This document shows, in pieces, positions 22,004 to 33,293 of a DNA stretch of 64,000 bases. Numbering within the stretch: the stretch's first letter is position 1; every line of letters begins with the position of its first letter. Where the stretch lies: the NCBI GenBank assembly GCA_029532415.1, contig JAQOTA010000001.1, positions 186,001 to 250,000 on the forward strand, written 5' to 3'. The stretch comes from Marasmius tenuissimus. Taxonomy: Eukaryota > Basidiomycota > Agaricomycetes > Agaricales > Marasmiaceae. The notes under the pieces are model-generated. The model ran no database searches and had not been told where the DNA came from. It worked only from the letters and a program-made list of their open reading frames with translations. The position numbers were made by a program, and so were the translations under genes.

Positions 22004-25000
22004 TAGGATAAGGTGTCGTTAACTTTTTGACGAGCCGGTGACTCATAATGTGGTTGTGTTTTTTCTCTTTTTCATGGTACCACAGTGGGAGCGGTGGGCA
22101 TTGAGACGTCTGGGGGACACTGGGGGGAATCATGGCCCTCAACCGACTATAGATACTCAGAAACCTTTTTATAGGCGGCACGTGGTTAAGGCTTCGGAGG
22201 TAGTGAATACTCTGCTAAACGCTTGTAGGTCCGCACGGAAATAGGTAAACAAAAAGGAAATGGAATATACAAATCAAGAAGAGAAGTATTGGATGGGCGA
22301 CGTTAAAAGTATATTATCCGACTATAGAGACACAACGTCGTCGCGGCACCGTTGGATGGCATTAAATAAAAAGGCCACGGAGAAAGGTCGAGAAGGGAAT
22401 CGAAAGTGGGAACAAAAAATCGAAAGTATTTGAGATTATCCATGACTGGGGGGGATGGCAGCAAGCGGCATGGGCCGAACCTTCGGGGAAGACCGTGTAT
22501 CAGGCCTCGAGCAGCGAGCTTTGAAGTTCAGGTCCGGTCACGTCAGCATTCTAAAATTCTGCGCCCGTAAATTTCTGGACCATTTACTCAAAATACGGTG
22601 TATTGCACAGTAAAATATGTTACTCAATTCGACTAGTGAGGCTAATCAACTGTGGTATTGTGATTGACATGGCCGGAAATGCTAACTACTCCACACGATC
22701 GAAGTTCTCCTCAAGCCCGGATAAGCACAGACTCTTACTGATGTCTGCAAACGAGGTACATATAAATCTCGACATTCATGGTACATGAGCGCACCTCTGT
22801 CAAGACCGCTAGAGGCAGGGAGACTGTGCTTTGTTTGATTATACGGATGTCATCGGAAGAAGGGAGAAGACGCACCGTATAGTCTTGTTGATTGGCCTGA
22901 TTTGCCAGTTGCGCTTGGGCCATGGCCCATGGGCGAGAGGATGCGGAATTCAACCAACATGCATACATATTGATGAAGACAGGGTCCTACATTTGTAGCT
23001 ATTGGTAGTGAAGAGTGCAATTACATGCAATTTCAAGGGAGTTCCTGTCGGTAAGTACCAGTAAGCAGAAGTAAAGATGATATCAATACCACTTGCGGGG
23101 TATGCATTGATATCTAGTTGTTCACACATTTATGACCATCGTTCCAGGCACGGTGCTCTTGATGACAACTTGGGATTATTGACAAAATATGCCGAGGTGA
23201 TAATGAGCCTTGAAGCGCGAGTTCTAACTTTTATGTGACCAGGGAAAATATATCACTTAATTTGTGCCTTTGGGTTGCTCAAGGGAAGGTACTCGCCTGG
23301 CCTTAACAATCCAGACGGGTATAGATTGAATGACTTACAAAGGGAGAGACAGAGATGAAATAAACAAAGTTTTAAGAGCCAGTCAGATCACAGAGGGATC
23401 ATAGATGAATACCACGTGTCTTTGAGAATGGTGTCTGCGCGCATAGATACAAACAGATGGGAGCACTCACGGAGTCGTTCGTGTAACAGCGGTCTAGTTT
23501 ATCTGATGCGAGGAAAACTCAAGTCCTGGTTGAGTGTTTACGTAGGATACCAAGTCAATCCGATTCTTAACCTGCTGAAAAGCTAATTGTAGTGGTAAAG
23601 CCACCCAATCCCTACCTAAAAAGGTCCTCAAGTCGGCAATCTGACCAACAACACTGTCCGAGGGTGACGACAGACATCCGAAGACCCCATGCCAAAAAGT
23701 CACCAACAGGCATCGGGAAAATACTTCGCGCCATGTAGATGCGCTTGAGGATGATAGATACCTTATGAGGCCCAACAAATGTCGTCGCCTTGGTGCTGAA
23801 TCTTCCCAAATAGTGTGAGGATGGTAATAAGAATGGTAGTAATACGAAGACTGCAGAAGGCTAACAGGACTGATAGGGTTTTAAACAAGGATATAATCTT
23901 CAGTAAGTATACTTGTGTAATGTCAATGCAAGCAGAGAGGCAGGGGACGCACCAGACCTTGAGTTCGAATCTTCACACCCTCTCACCATTTTCCAACTCA
24001 GCCGGTCACCGTCCTAACACGAGCGAATCATGAGTTGAACACAAGACCAAGTTGAGGAAAGTATGTGACAAAAAGTCGCGCAAATTAAGATCAATTTAAC
24101 GAGAGGGCAAGGGGTGTGCAATTGTGTAGATTCTCCGGTGGCAATTCCAAGTCGAGGAGATCGCGGAGTGTGTGAAGGGAAAGGGCCAAAACGGGCGCCT
24201 ATACACGAGGCCCAGCTCGAGCGCTTATGAAAGGCTATACCTAAATAAGTTTAGTCGCCGCCTTACGCGGCACGGCCCGCTACTGATGTACTGACAATTG
24301 TACCATACAGTCTGCACTGAGGCCTGAGACGACTCTAAAGTCTGTAAAGTCTATGGAAGACTGTAGTAGGGGCCTCAGACCCAGGCTTCAATGTACATGT
24401 TTTCATGTGGTACATACTGCAATAGGACACAATCATGACTATACCAGACTATAGTAGTACTAACTGATTGAATATTGTCAATGGTCATTGGTTGAGAGAT
24501 TCACCACAGCAATACTCGTCCCCCGGCCTTTGGCCGGCTCCTCGTATTGCAGTTCTCATCATGGAGTTTGCCTTGGGAGCCTAACGTGACGGACTGAATG
24601 GGCGAGCAGTCGTCCTTCCCCAACTCTTCCCTCGCATAGGAAGCGCGGCGGCGCCTATTTTGGGGCATTTGTATTGTTATGGCGCTTATTCGTTACCATG
24701 AAAGGGAATTTTCAGCGCCAATGTGCAATTTCCACGCAAAGAGATTTTTTTTTCAGCCTAGTAAATACCCTTCTACTTCCTTACGTCAGTAGCGGGAATA
24801 TGGTGCGTGGGAACCTGAGTCTCAAAAACTTGACCCCAGAGCATTCTCATAGAGGAGCCAAACCTAAAGGTTCGGCAATCACTTTCGATTTTGATTTTTT
24901 GGTGACCTGTCGCTGGCGTCGAAGTACTGGACGTGCGACGTCTGATATTTCAGTCTTTTCTCTCTCTCTCTCTCTCTCCGCACTCCAATACAGACCATGG

Positions 25001-25982
25001 AACCAAAAATTTACTAACTGAGGTTTCGGGGTTGGGAGGTGAGCCGATCAGTACTGAAATACCAGTTGAGGATAGAGACACTACGATGGCGCGAGATGGG
25101 ATTTAGTTTGTCCCGAGCAAAAGAGGTACGAACCCGATCTCTAATCGCTTCGGGATTGAACCTCTGAGAACTGAACGAAGGAAGTCGAATACTTTCGAGA
25201 GTAGAGTACACCATGCCACGATTCGGACCATGTACTTATCTCTTCATTCTTCAAACACCATGACCTTGGGCAAAGACGATATGGCCTGCTAAGGATCTAG
25301 ATACTCTAGTCTCTACATGCCATCCTTAACGTCACATTTTACTGACTGGCCTTGTTATCCTCGTAAAGACGTCGAGTCTCTTGATACGTCTGAAGGAATT
25401 TCGGCGCATCAGAACTTTCTTGCTGTGCTCAGTGATCATAATGGGTGGAGGAATGAACATAAACAAGAAGAATTAGACTTGCAATACATTATACGGCTAT
25501 TCGTCAATTTTGCTCACAAATCACAACACACGATTTAATGAGTACTCCACGGTTGGTGTCGAGGAACAGAAGTCCCAGCTCTATTTCTTGGTGCCTAGGA
25601 ACTCGGAGAACTCGTCTCGACTTTTCATTGATTAACACGCCTGATGCTCTCGTGGCGCGATTCATAATCGGAGTAATTGAGGTAATTTTGATGCAGCAGT
25701 CACGGTCTTGAACACGCTATCCAGCTCGGACATTCATCTGTCAATTCTCGCAAATCCCGAGGCCCTCAAGCTCTTGGACTGCTCCAGACACTAAAGCAAC
25801 GTTGGTGAGAGTCGACTCTTTCTCTTCCCTGACACATATATGTCAATATTTACGCATTTCGCGACTCAATGACAAGAGAATTTGCATGGCTATATAACAC
25901 GGCCCCTCAGCGTTGCATCTTCTTCAAAACCAGGTCTCGCATCTCTTCGGGTTTCTTTTTTCTCCTCGTGCCTGGAATCGTT
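22004..25982. other. About 4 kb without a supported gene
   Basis: No frame here shows a domain I recognise. Features seen: a (TC)9 microsatellite at 24,961-24,978; a GC-rich hairpin at 24,509-24,550; and a tRNA-like B-box word (GAGTTCGAATCTT near 23,960) without a foldable tRNA. Overlapping open frames on both strands (for example 23,494-23,809 minus) have no support. Confidence 0.4.
24961..24978. repeat. (TC)9 microsatellite
   Basis: Uninterrupted TC dinucleotide repeat in an otherwise non-coding stretch. Confidence 0.95.
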
Positions 25983-27007
25983 ATGAAGCTCTCCTTCGCT
26001 GTCGCTGCGGCACTCTACGCCACATACGCCTCTGCACTGCACATTCTATCTTCTAGGAAATCAGCGTCATTAGTGTCGCCCAGGGCCGTACGAACGGTAT
26101 TCGTGTACCTATCCTCAACGGGGTACGCTGTTAATTTCCATTGACGTATCACCCGACAATGAACGCTCTACCCGACCCGACTGTTCAGCCAATCACGAAA
26201 GTTGGTTCCAACGGTGATTAAATATGCCTAATCAATTCTCCTACTTTAACTCACAAATGAATAAAAAGACATCATCTGCAACGGCGGAATCAACCCCTAC
26301 AAACAACCATCTCCCAAGCCGTGATCAACGTCCCTGCAGGGGCGGCGATCACCACTCAATGGAATCACGATCTCAACAGTCCCAACCCCAGTAACGGCGA
26401 TGATCCCTTTTCTCCGACTCACAAGTGACCGATTTTGACTTACCTGTGCGTTCCCTTTCCCATCCTACCTTCTCAGTACTTATCTTTACCAGCGCCCGCA
26501 TCCCCGACGCCAACCTATCCACTGTAACAGGCCTCCAATGGTTCAAAATCCACGAAGACGATTACGATAGCTCAACAGGCCTTTGGGCCGTCGACAAGAT
26601 TTCCGCCGAGGGAAAAGTCACATTCACAATCCCCAAATGTATATCCAATTGTCAGTATCTCACGAGACATGAGATTATCGCGTTGCATTCGGCTGGACAG
26701 TATCCCGGCGCTCACTGGTTCTACGTACGTTTTTATGTCCTTTTTTAATTCGGGTGTTGACAGGGTCGCTGCGGTAGATGGAATGCGCCCAGATCAACGT
26801 TACAGATGGCGGGAATGCTTCTTCGGCTACGGTTAGCTTCCCTGGTGCGTATAAGGGAACTGACCCTGGTGTCACGTTCAACTTGTACTGGCCACCATTC
26901 ACGAGTTATACAATTCCAGGTGAGGTCTAGTTTGGTTTGTTTGTGTTACTTATCGAAGTGCTAATAATCGTGTTCGCTTTCTAGGACCCAAAGTGTTTAC
27001 TTGCTAA
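25983..27007 (+). pseudogene. AA9 (formerly GH61) lytic polysaccharide monooxygenase, broken
   Basis: The ATG at 25,983 starts a signal-peptide-like MKLSFAVAAALYATYASA. Downstream pieces match AA9 enzymes, copper-dependent secreted oxidases of cellulose: VAQGRTNGIRVPILNG, DIICNGGINPY, VINVPAGAAITTQWNHD (copper-ligand His region), LQWFKIHEDDYDSSTGLWAVD, then HEIIALHSAGQYPGAHWFY and, after an intron, [12 protein letters not shown] (axial Tyr region), ending PGPKVFTC and TAA. At least two single-base frame changes are needed: between ILSS and EISV near 26,058, and after INPYKQP near 26,310. The exon expected to hold the VTDVTSN segment is not clear. Introns near 26,425, 26,725 and 26,930 still look spliceable. 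It is a young pseudogene, unless sequencing errors caused the shifts. Confidence 0.8.
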
Positions 27008-29240
27008 CTCGGAGTTTGGAGACACTGGGAACGAAGGGATGAAAACAGCGTTAGATCGTGGTGTTATCATTTACGAGTATGTAGTTTCGAATATCATTTA
27101 CGGTAAACAAGCGCAGACTGTAATCTAGAAGGCCCGTGGTCTCACCTTGATCATGGAGATTGAGGCCTCTAGGCTTGTCAGGCGGTAAAGCAGGAAAATA
27201 GGAAGCGAGCCTAAAATACCTGAGAACCAACACAGTGCGTCAGTTCAAATATTGAGGTTGTTGGAGCGAGTATAGCAACTCAAGGTATAGGTTACACCCA
27301 CAGACTGTATTCCAAGAGATAAGCAGGTGGTAGCTCAGAAAAGAGCGGCCAGAACTGGAAACATTGGCATCTGAGGAAAAGCGAACGAATCCTTGGCATC
27401 GTCATACCTCTACGGCCCAACGGTCCTGAATACCCATCGTCCCGAATCATCCGACCGGCAAACCGGAGATTGACCGGGAACCCGCATAAAATTGAAAACA
27501 CTCGGATGTCGTACGCGGAGTCCGAAAGCGACTCGAGTGTGTTTGCTCGCAGCTCAGTGACACCAACCACGCTGAACTGGCTCGCTCTACTTGTTGACCG
27601 CCAAAATAGCTCATTCTGTGATGCTTGCTACCTCGAGCTTTGTTGCGCTGGATCTCGTACGGTACCTGCGGATGGCGTTGCTTCGACCTTCATTCATTCA
27701 TTTCCCTGAGACTCCACCTTTCAGTCTAGTGTCTATGCATCCGAATAAGGGGGTGATGAACTTTGGTGGACATACAAAGTGCCTTGAGGTCCTCGGAGAT
27801 CAGTGGGTATATAGATGACCTTCATACTTATTGCCAATCCCCCCGGCGCTTAAAAACCTAATTAGGACTAGTCTTTTTCCTCAGGGACGTTCGTACGCGG
27901 ATTGCGAGACCTCTCACACTCACTCACTGTCTGCGAACGAGATAAGTCCATCACACCAATGATATCATGCCTTTTTGGTCCTCGCACGCTCACGACTATG
28001 TATCAACGTCCCTAGCGGGTCCAAACTGCTTGGTTGAGTTGCCTTGGGTCTAACTTCCCGAGTGTGAGTGCCTTCGTCTTCTTACCCGTTCCAGAGCAAC
28101 GAAGCTCTCTTGAAAGTTGTTTGAAAGTATAACCACTTTAACGAGGAGACAGTACCTTCGGCGTCACTATTTGTCTCTGGCCTACCATTGAATTCGCCGA
28201 CAAGCGCTTAGCCTTGAGAGCGATCAGGGTCTCGTACGCGGAGACCGAGTCCTAGACTGCGAACTCTCGGACGCCTCCGTTGGAACTTTCCACCTCCACG
28301 TTTCGGTCTAAATCTTAATCAACGAAAATCCCTCATCTTTTATCTTCGAATGGCATGTGGATTGCATTGACGATCGGAAGCCCGCAGTCTGTTGATTCTT
28401 GAACATGTACTTACCGTCCGTCTAGACCACGGAGTTCACATCCGAATACCGTTGAAGATTTTTAGTTCTGTCAAGGGCCCATCAGCGCTATGATGCATTT
28501 TTGTCATGTACTTACTTCGGTATCGCTCCGCCAGTCAGTCGATCCTATCCGCAATCAACGAGCCATGACGACTAGAGGGGTCTCTCCATTTTTACCATAT
28601 CTATTCACACGGGCTAGTCACTGCGACCGTACCCCCTACGGTCGAGACCTACCAATGTATATAAGAGGCTGCCTCCAAATTTAAAATCTTCCTCTTCTTT
28701 CCTGCAATCCATTCCCCTAAGGTTGCATGCGTCATACTGTCTTCGAACCGACCAGAGGTGTCGATCAGGGCTGAATTCTCACTCGAGTAACTCATTACTC
28801 GTATCCACGGACTTGCTTTGTATGCAATGACGATCCCCATCCTCCGTTCCGACCACCCCGCATAGTTACTCGAAAATGACACCGGCAGACGCACTCTCGT
28901 GCGAGAAACAAGTGGTGGGAATCTGGGAAGGGAGAAAGGACGGTGGGTAGGCCTTCGACCTCGGGAGAACCTCATGCGATGTCAATGAAAGGCCGCCCAG
29001 AACACGTTTTTTCGTACGAGCCCAGAGTCAAACCCCGTAATGTCCGACAGGCTGAAAGCGGTCTACCGTGACGAGCATCCGTCGTATTGGATACACCGAG
29101 ATTATCCTTTCCTTTTTTTCATTGGATCTTCTAAACTTCCGAAGAACTCGTTTTACGCGAACTAGACCCACCAGAGGCGGGTACGAGGGTATGATCTCAT
29201 GGATCACAAGCACATCATCATTGTACGCGTCTTTTGATGA
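27008..29240. other. Intergenic, no supported gene
   Basis: A TCGTACGCGGA word recurs near 27,510, 27,887 and 28,230 with divergent flanks. A TATA-like GTATATAAG stands at about 28,658 without a gene behind it. Frames such as 28,649-28,975 (minus) are not supported. Confidence 0.35.
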
Positions 29241-29251
29241 TGTATATATAA
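29240..29251 (+). promoter_or_regulatory. TATA box of the small gene at 29,347
   Basis: TGTATATATAAG stands about 100 bp upstream of the ATG and is followed by a pyrimidine-rich leader (ttttccctc, tcttctctacc), the usual architecture of well-expressed basidiomycete promoters. Confidence 0.55.
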
Positions 29252-29346
29252 GAGTTGAAGAATTTCACCTCTTTTCCCTCAGCAAGTCCTCTTCCGGTCT
29301 TCTCTACCACTTATCCCACAAGACCTAGCCTCCAACTAACACAAAA

Positions 29347-29736
29347 ATGACCAATGAACACAGTCCTCTCGCTTTTGCTAAGAGGTTTAAGAGGGATGAT
29401 GGATCTGGTGGGTTGTTATTGGATTCTCTTCTTGTCTGATCACTCATTTTGACCACGCAGCTCCCACTATCTACCAATTTGCCCTCGAAGAGAGCGCTCC
29501 AACTGTTTCATTTGACTTTATCTTCGAGGAAGAATGTATGTCTCGAGCTTTCTCACTTTCTCATCATCCTCATCTAATCGTCTGAATCCTCGCGTTCAGC
29601 CATCATCCCTCAAATCCACGACGAACCTTTTGATGAAGACAAGTCGACAGAGCAAGTAAGATGTTCTCTATCACGTTTTGACGACGTCATCGAGTACGTC
29701 TATCTTGCTGCGCCGTCCGAGGACCACGCGTTCTAA
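29347..29736 (+). CDS. Small acidic hypothetical protein, 3 exons, 90 aa
   Basis: Exons 29,347-29,407, 29,461-29,535 and 29,600-29,736 with GT..AG introns of 53 and 64 bp join in frame to 91 codons including TAA. The ATG context (acaaaaATGACC) is good. The product begins MTNEHSPLAFAKRFKRDDGS, contains an acidic centre (FIFEEES, EPFDEDKSTEQ) and ends PSEDHAF. It has no signal peptide, membrane segment or known motif, and no CaaX end, so it is not a pheromone precursor. A third intron (gtaaga at 29,656) would give an alternative, shorter C-terminus. Function unknown. Confidence 0.55.
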
Positions 29737-30640
29737 CCGTTATGTGGCTTCTGCAGCGAAATTCTCATCAGACCTGGTTCACACCCTAGTGTCTTTCAAG
29801 ACGCAAGGAGATGGCATTGATCGCTGTCAACTGAGGTTAGCTTATTACCTGTCCAAAGCCCTCGATGTCGATTGAATAGTTCCTCGCTTTTTTTAGCAGT
29901 TCTTGATGCGATAAGATTTTAGTTCTACTTCATTTTGGGTGCCTTGTTTAGACGTTTTGGTTTCCTTTGTATACCCATGCCTTCCTCATGCCCTGTTGTA
30001 CATTTCGATGCCATTTATATACCTCTTTATCCGCGAGATTCAGATTCTATCTTCCTTCAACGGCCCGACTTTTGGTGCTCACACGACCTTGTGGGGATGT
30101 CCTCGCCCGAGTCGGAATGCTCACTATCGCGCTCAACGCGGAAGTTGATAGCGGGGTCGGATATGACGTCGAACAAGTTGGGAGATGTATCAACCGCCAT
30201 TGATGAAAGTGTTCGGTAGTAGAGCACTACTGTCAAAAGTACTACTTTAAGCGATATACGCCATGGCTATGGCATTGTTGGTTGGCAACGAACAATCAAT
30301 ATTCGCCCTCATCTTCGGATGACACAAGAAGTCTCGATTTTCCAAAGAACCAGCTCTGTTTGCGCCAAAATGCGTTTTACGTCGAGTTAAATGGGCCATT
30401 TTTAAGAATCCCAGTGCCTGATGGATATGGACCTCGGTGGGGTAGATGCTGTAGACTGATATCGTCTACCCTTTCATCATACGTACATCGGATCTATTTA
30501 CAGGCAGAATTATTCAAGACCCTCTTCCGGGACCGATTTATTAAGAGATAACTTTTCAGGGCAGTCCCACACTCAAAAAGGGGAACTTATTCATGCCGTA
30601 ACTCCAAATAGTTTACAGAAAGGCTGTGTTGGAGGTACGC
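29737..30640. other. Intergenic, no supported gene
   Basis: Three overlapping plus-strand frames at 29,935-30,219 cover the same bases in different phases, the mark of non-coding sequence. Nothing else is recognisable up to the F-box promoter. Confidence 0.35.
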
Positions 30641-30722
30641 TCAGTTATTTAAAGGCAAGTTAAACACGCGCGAGGCCTTTCAGGTCCCGAACCTTTGTCG
30701 TCCCGATTGCACCACGGGGGCA

Positions 30723-32417
30723 ATGAAATGGCCACTTCTACGAAAGAAGCTCGAATCCAGTCCCTCACCGGCCCATTCAGAAACCAAAAGTGCAACACCG
30801 ACGCTCAACATAAATGATCTTCCAAACGAGCTTCTCATCGTCATTTTCTCCTTTACGACACTCCCCGAAGGTGCAATCTTCAATTCTCCGTCCCGAAAAG
30901 CATTGGCCCAAGTAACATCGCGACCGCTCTCTTTATCACAAGTTTGCTCCCGATGGCGAGCACTCACTAGGTGTATGCCAGAGCTTTGGGCTTCCCTAAC
31001 CATAACGAGATCTGACAGTAATATATCCGATTACCCTGCTTTCAAAACCCTTCTCCTTCAGCACCTTGAACTCTCTGGCACAGTTCCTCTCTCGATCCGA
31101 CTCCCTGGACACGTTAACATTCCCCTTGGCTCCGGTGCCAGTGCAGCCCAGCTACAGATATTTGATATCGTCCGAACTCATTCTCACCGGCTAAAAAGCC
31201 TCGATATGTCCAGTCTAAATTCCTTATGGAAGACCGTTCCGTTCGGGGTTGTCAACGACAGCGGTTGGGAGGGACATCCAGAATACACCCTACCCATCCT
31301 TGAATCGTTATCATTCAGTATTCCCTCTGTCGGTACCGGTACCTATAATCACAGTCAACTGCAGCACCTACTCAATAACACACACGCTCCGAACCTAAAA
31401 GAGCTCCAGGTACACCAATGTGATTTTTGGTCTCCTTCCACGTTCACCCGAGAATTTACCATGATCCCTTACACCCAGCTCCACTCTCTGACATTTAAGG
31501 CTTACAGCCACATCGACGTTCACCACGTCCTATCTTCATGCCCAGCCCTAGTATCCTTAACCATCACCTTCGCATCAAAGGGAACGAGATCAATCGATCC
31601 GGTCCTCCCCGGAACACTTCCAGAATGGTACATCATTCCTACGGCCAGTTATCCGATATCCCTTCCGATGTTACGAGCACTTTCAGTCACATTTCCTCTT
31701 CAGCGTGTAGGCTACGACACCGCTCTCCCCCTGTTTACACTCGTGACATACCCATCCCTCCAGACTCTCAAACTCTGCAGTGATGATTCCAAAGATCTCA
31801 CAGACCCACCGCATCACACCGAGTTCTGGGAAACCGTGACCGAACCGTTCACATATGGCACAAATGGAAAGCTCGTTCGTTTAGACCTTGAGGAGGTGTA
31901 CATAACCGACGCTTCCTTGAAAAAACTTCTCACCGCATGCTCATCAACCTTAAAGGAGCTCAGCATTCGAGACGCGGGTATACTCGATGGATCAGCATCC
32001 AGATCTCGAATTTCGGAGTTGTGGACTTGCCTCGAGGAACTCGGGCACCCTGAGTTGGACTTCCTTCCTTCGTTGCGAACCTTGCGAATCTCCATTACCG
32101 CCGAACCGTGCGAGAGCCGGATTCTAAACGTCATTGAACAGGCAGTCCTTTCTCGTGTGGCGTTTCTCGAGTCCGTGGTGCTTGAGGTTCCGGAGAGTGT
32201 ACTGAAGCGGTCGTCGAGGGATCTTGATGGCTTGGTGGTGGCTCAGAACGCGGGGAGATTGGCGATCAAAGTGGTGGGGTATCCGAGTGGAGAGTTATAC
32301 GTCGGCTATAAGATCCGACAGGGCTCTCCGCAGGCAGCGGAGAAGCAAGAAAAACGGACAAAATTGGGATCAAATCGTATAGGGCTCAAGCTGGCTAAGA
32401 AACTCTGGAAAACATAG
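30723..32417 (+). CDS. F-box protein, 564 aa, single exon
   Basis: F-box at about residues 33-85: INDLPNELLIVIFSFT and LSQVCSRWRALTRCMPELWASL. The remainder is LRR-like and colinear with the F-box protein at 11,766-13,457 (shared motifs include FTREFT.IPYTQL and YPSGELYVGYK, where the paralogue has YPSGKVYVGYE). A TATA-like ttatttaaag lies about 75 bp upstream. The product is expected to be an SCF substrate receptor binding Skp1 through the F-box; the target is unknown. The frame is intact. The two paralogues are inverted relative to each other, about 17 kb apart. Confidence 0.9.
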   Translation: MKWPLLRKKLESSPSPAHSETKSATPTLNINDLPNELLIVIFSFTTLPEGAIFNSPSRKALAQVTSRPLSLSQVCSRWRALTRCMPELWASLTITRSDSNISDYPAFKTLLLQHLELSGTVPLSIRLPGHVNIPLGSGASAAQLQIFDIVRTHSHRLKSLDMSSLNSLWKTVPFGVVNDSGWEGHPEYTLPILESLSFSIPSVGTGTYNHSQLQHLLNNTHAPNLKELQVHQCDFWSPSTFTREFTMIPYTQLHSLTFKAYSHIDVHHVLSSCPALVSLTITFASKGTRSIDPVLPGTLPEWYIIPTASYPISLPMLRALSVTFPLQRVGYDTALPLFTLVTYPSLQTLKLCSDDSKDLTDPPHHTEFWETVTEPFTYGTNGKLVRLDLEEVYITDASLKKLLTACSSTLKELSIRDAGILDGSASRSRISELWTCLEELGHPELDFLPSLRTLRISITAEPCESRILNVIEQAVLSRVAFLESVVLEVPESVLKRSSRDLDGLVVAQNAGRLAIKVVGYPSGELYVGYKIRQGSPQAAEKQEKRTKLGSNRIGLKLAKKLWKT

Positions 32418-33293
32418 CTACATAGATACGATATGCTGTTGTACACGTAAAAGATTGTATCCTAAGCCTCCTTCTTAACTCGAGGCTCCAGTTAGACTCC
32501 CGTGTCCGCTCGAGCCATTTCCTTTGAAGGCCTATCACGACCGAAGATCAACAGACTACTGTTGAGTGTTCTTATCACAAAAGTTGAATCAAGAGCCTGA
32601 ACGTTTGGAAGTCCTGAGATTGATTCAAAAGGCCTGAGAGATTGAGTCTTAACTGTACCGCGACATATAAATCGGTAGGCCGCCTGGTGAAATGGCATGG
32701 CGTCTGACTACGATCCGATAGCGGCACGGATTTGGCGTTTGAAAAAGCATCAATCTGTCCGACGGCGACACTTTTCAACGGATGTCAACTTGTTGATTTT
32801 CATTCACAGCATGCCACGATGAGCGATATGCAATTCAGAGATTGGAATAGCGGCCAAGTGGGCTACTAATGCACAATCTCTTCGTATGATTATACCAAAA
32901 TTTGGATCTCAAGCTTTGCATTGAGTTCTCCCTTTCTCTCTGATTGCATTGTCACCTACTCTAACTCGCCCTCCTAGTTTCCATTTGCATCTCTTGTGGG
33001 TCTCCATACCCCCTTCCCTCCCGTCGTTATCGTCTCAATTTTGTTCGCGCATTGATGATACCTCGGCATCTGCATTCATTCCAAGTGCTCCTTGATGCAA
33101 TGGGACACCGAACGGAATATAGACTCACCCGTACGGCAAAAACTCGAACGTTCTGCGCTCTCCTAATCGTTTAACGAGTTACAATAAGAAAGTAACACAG
33201 ACAAACATCACACTTTGCGATTTCTGACTTGCAAAGCTTGGGACACCTCAAAGTAAGCCAACGAATTAAAAGTGAACGTTGGGACAACAAGAT
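32418..33293. other. Intergenic with a truncated tRNA-Arg
   Basis: Apart from the tRNA fragment at 32,678 nothing recognisable is present. A minus-strand frame at 32,492-32,698 overlaps the tRNA relic and is not supported. Confidence 0.35.
32678..32713 (+). pseudogene. 5' half of a tRNA-Arg(ACG)
   Basis: GGCCGCC..GGTGAAATGGCATGGCG followed by TCTGACTACGA matches the acceptor 5' strand, D arm and anticodon stem-loop of a fungal tRNA-Arg(ACG). No 3' anticodon strand or T arm follows, so the gene is truncated. A full-length relative stands at 62,412-62,506. Confidence 0.6.

Noticed and set aside
23811..24000. Possible long tRNA (Ser/Leu type) ending near GAGTTCGAATCTTCAC
   Set aside because: The acceptor strands do not pair and no consistent anticodon loop exists.
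29347..29736. Mating pheromone precursor
   Set aside because: The product has no C-terminal CaaX motif and no repeated peptide core.
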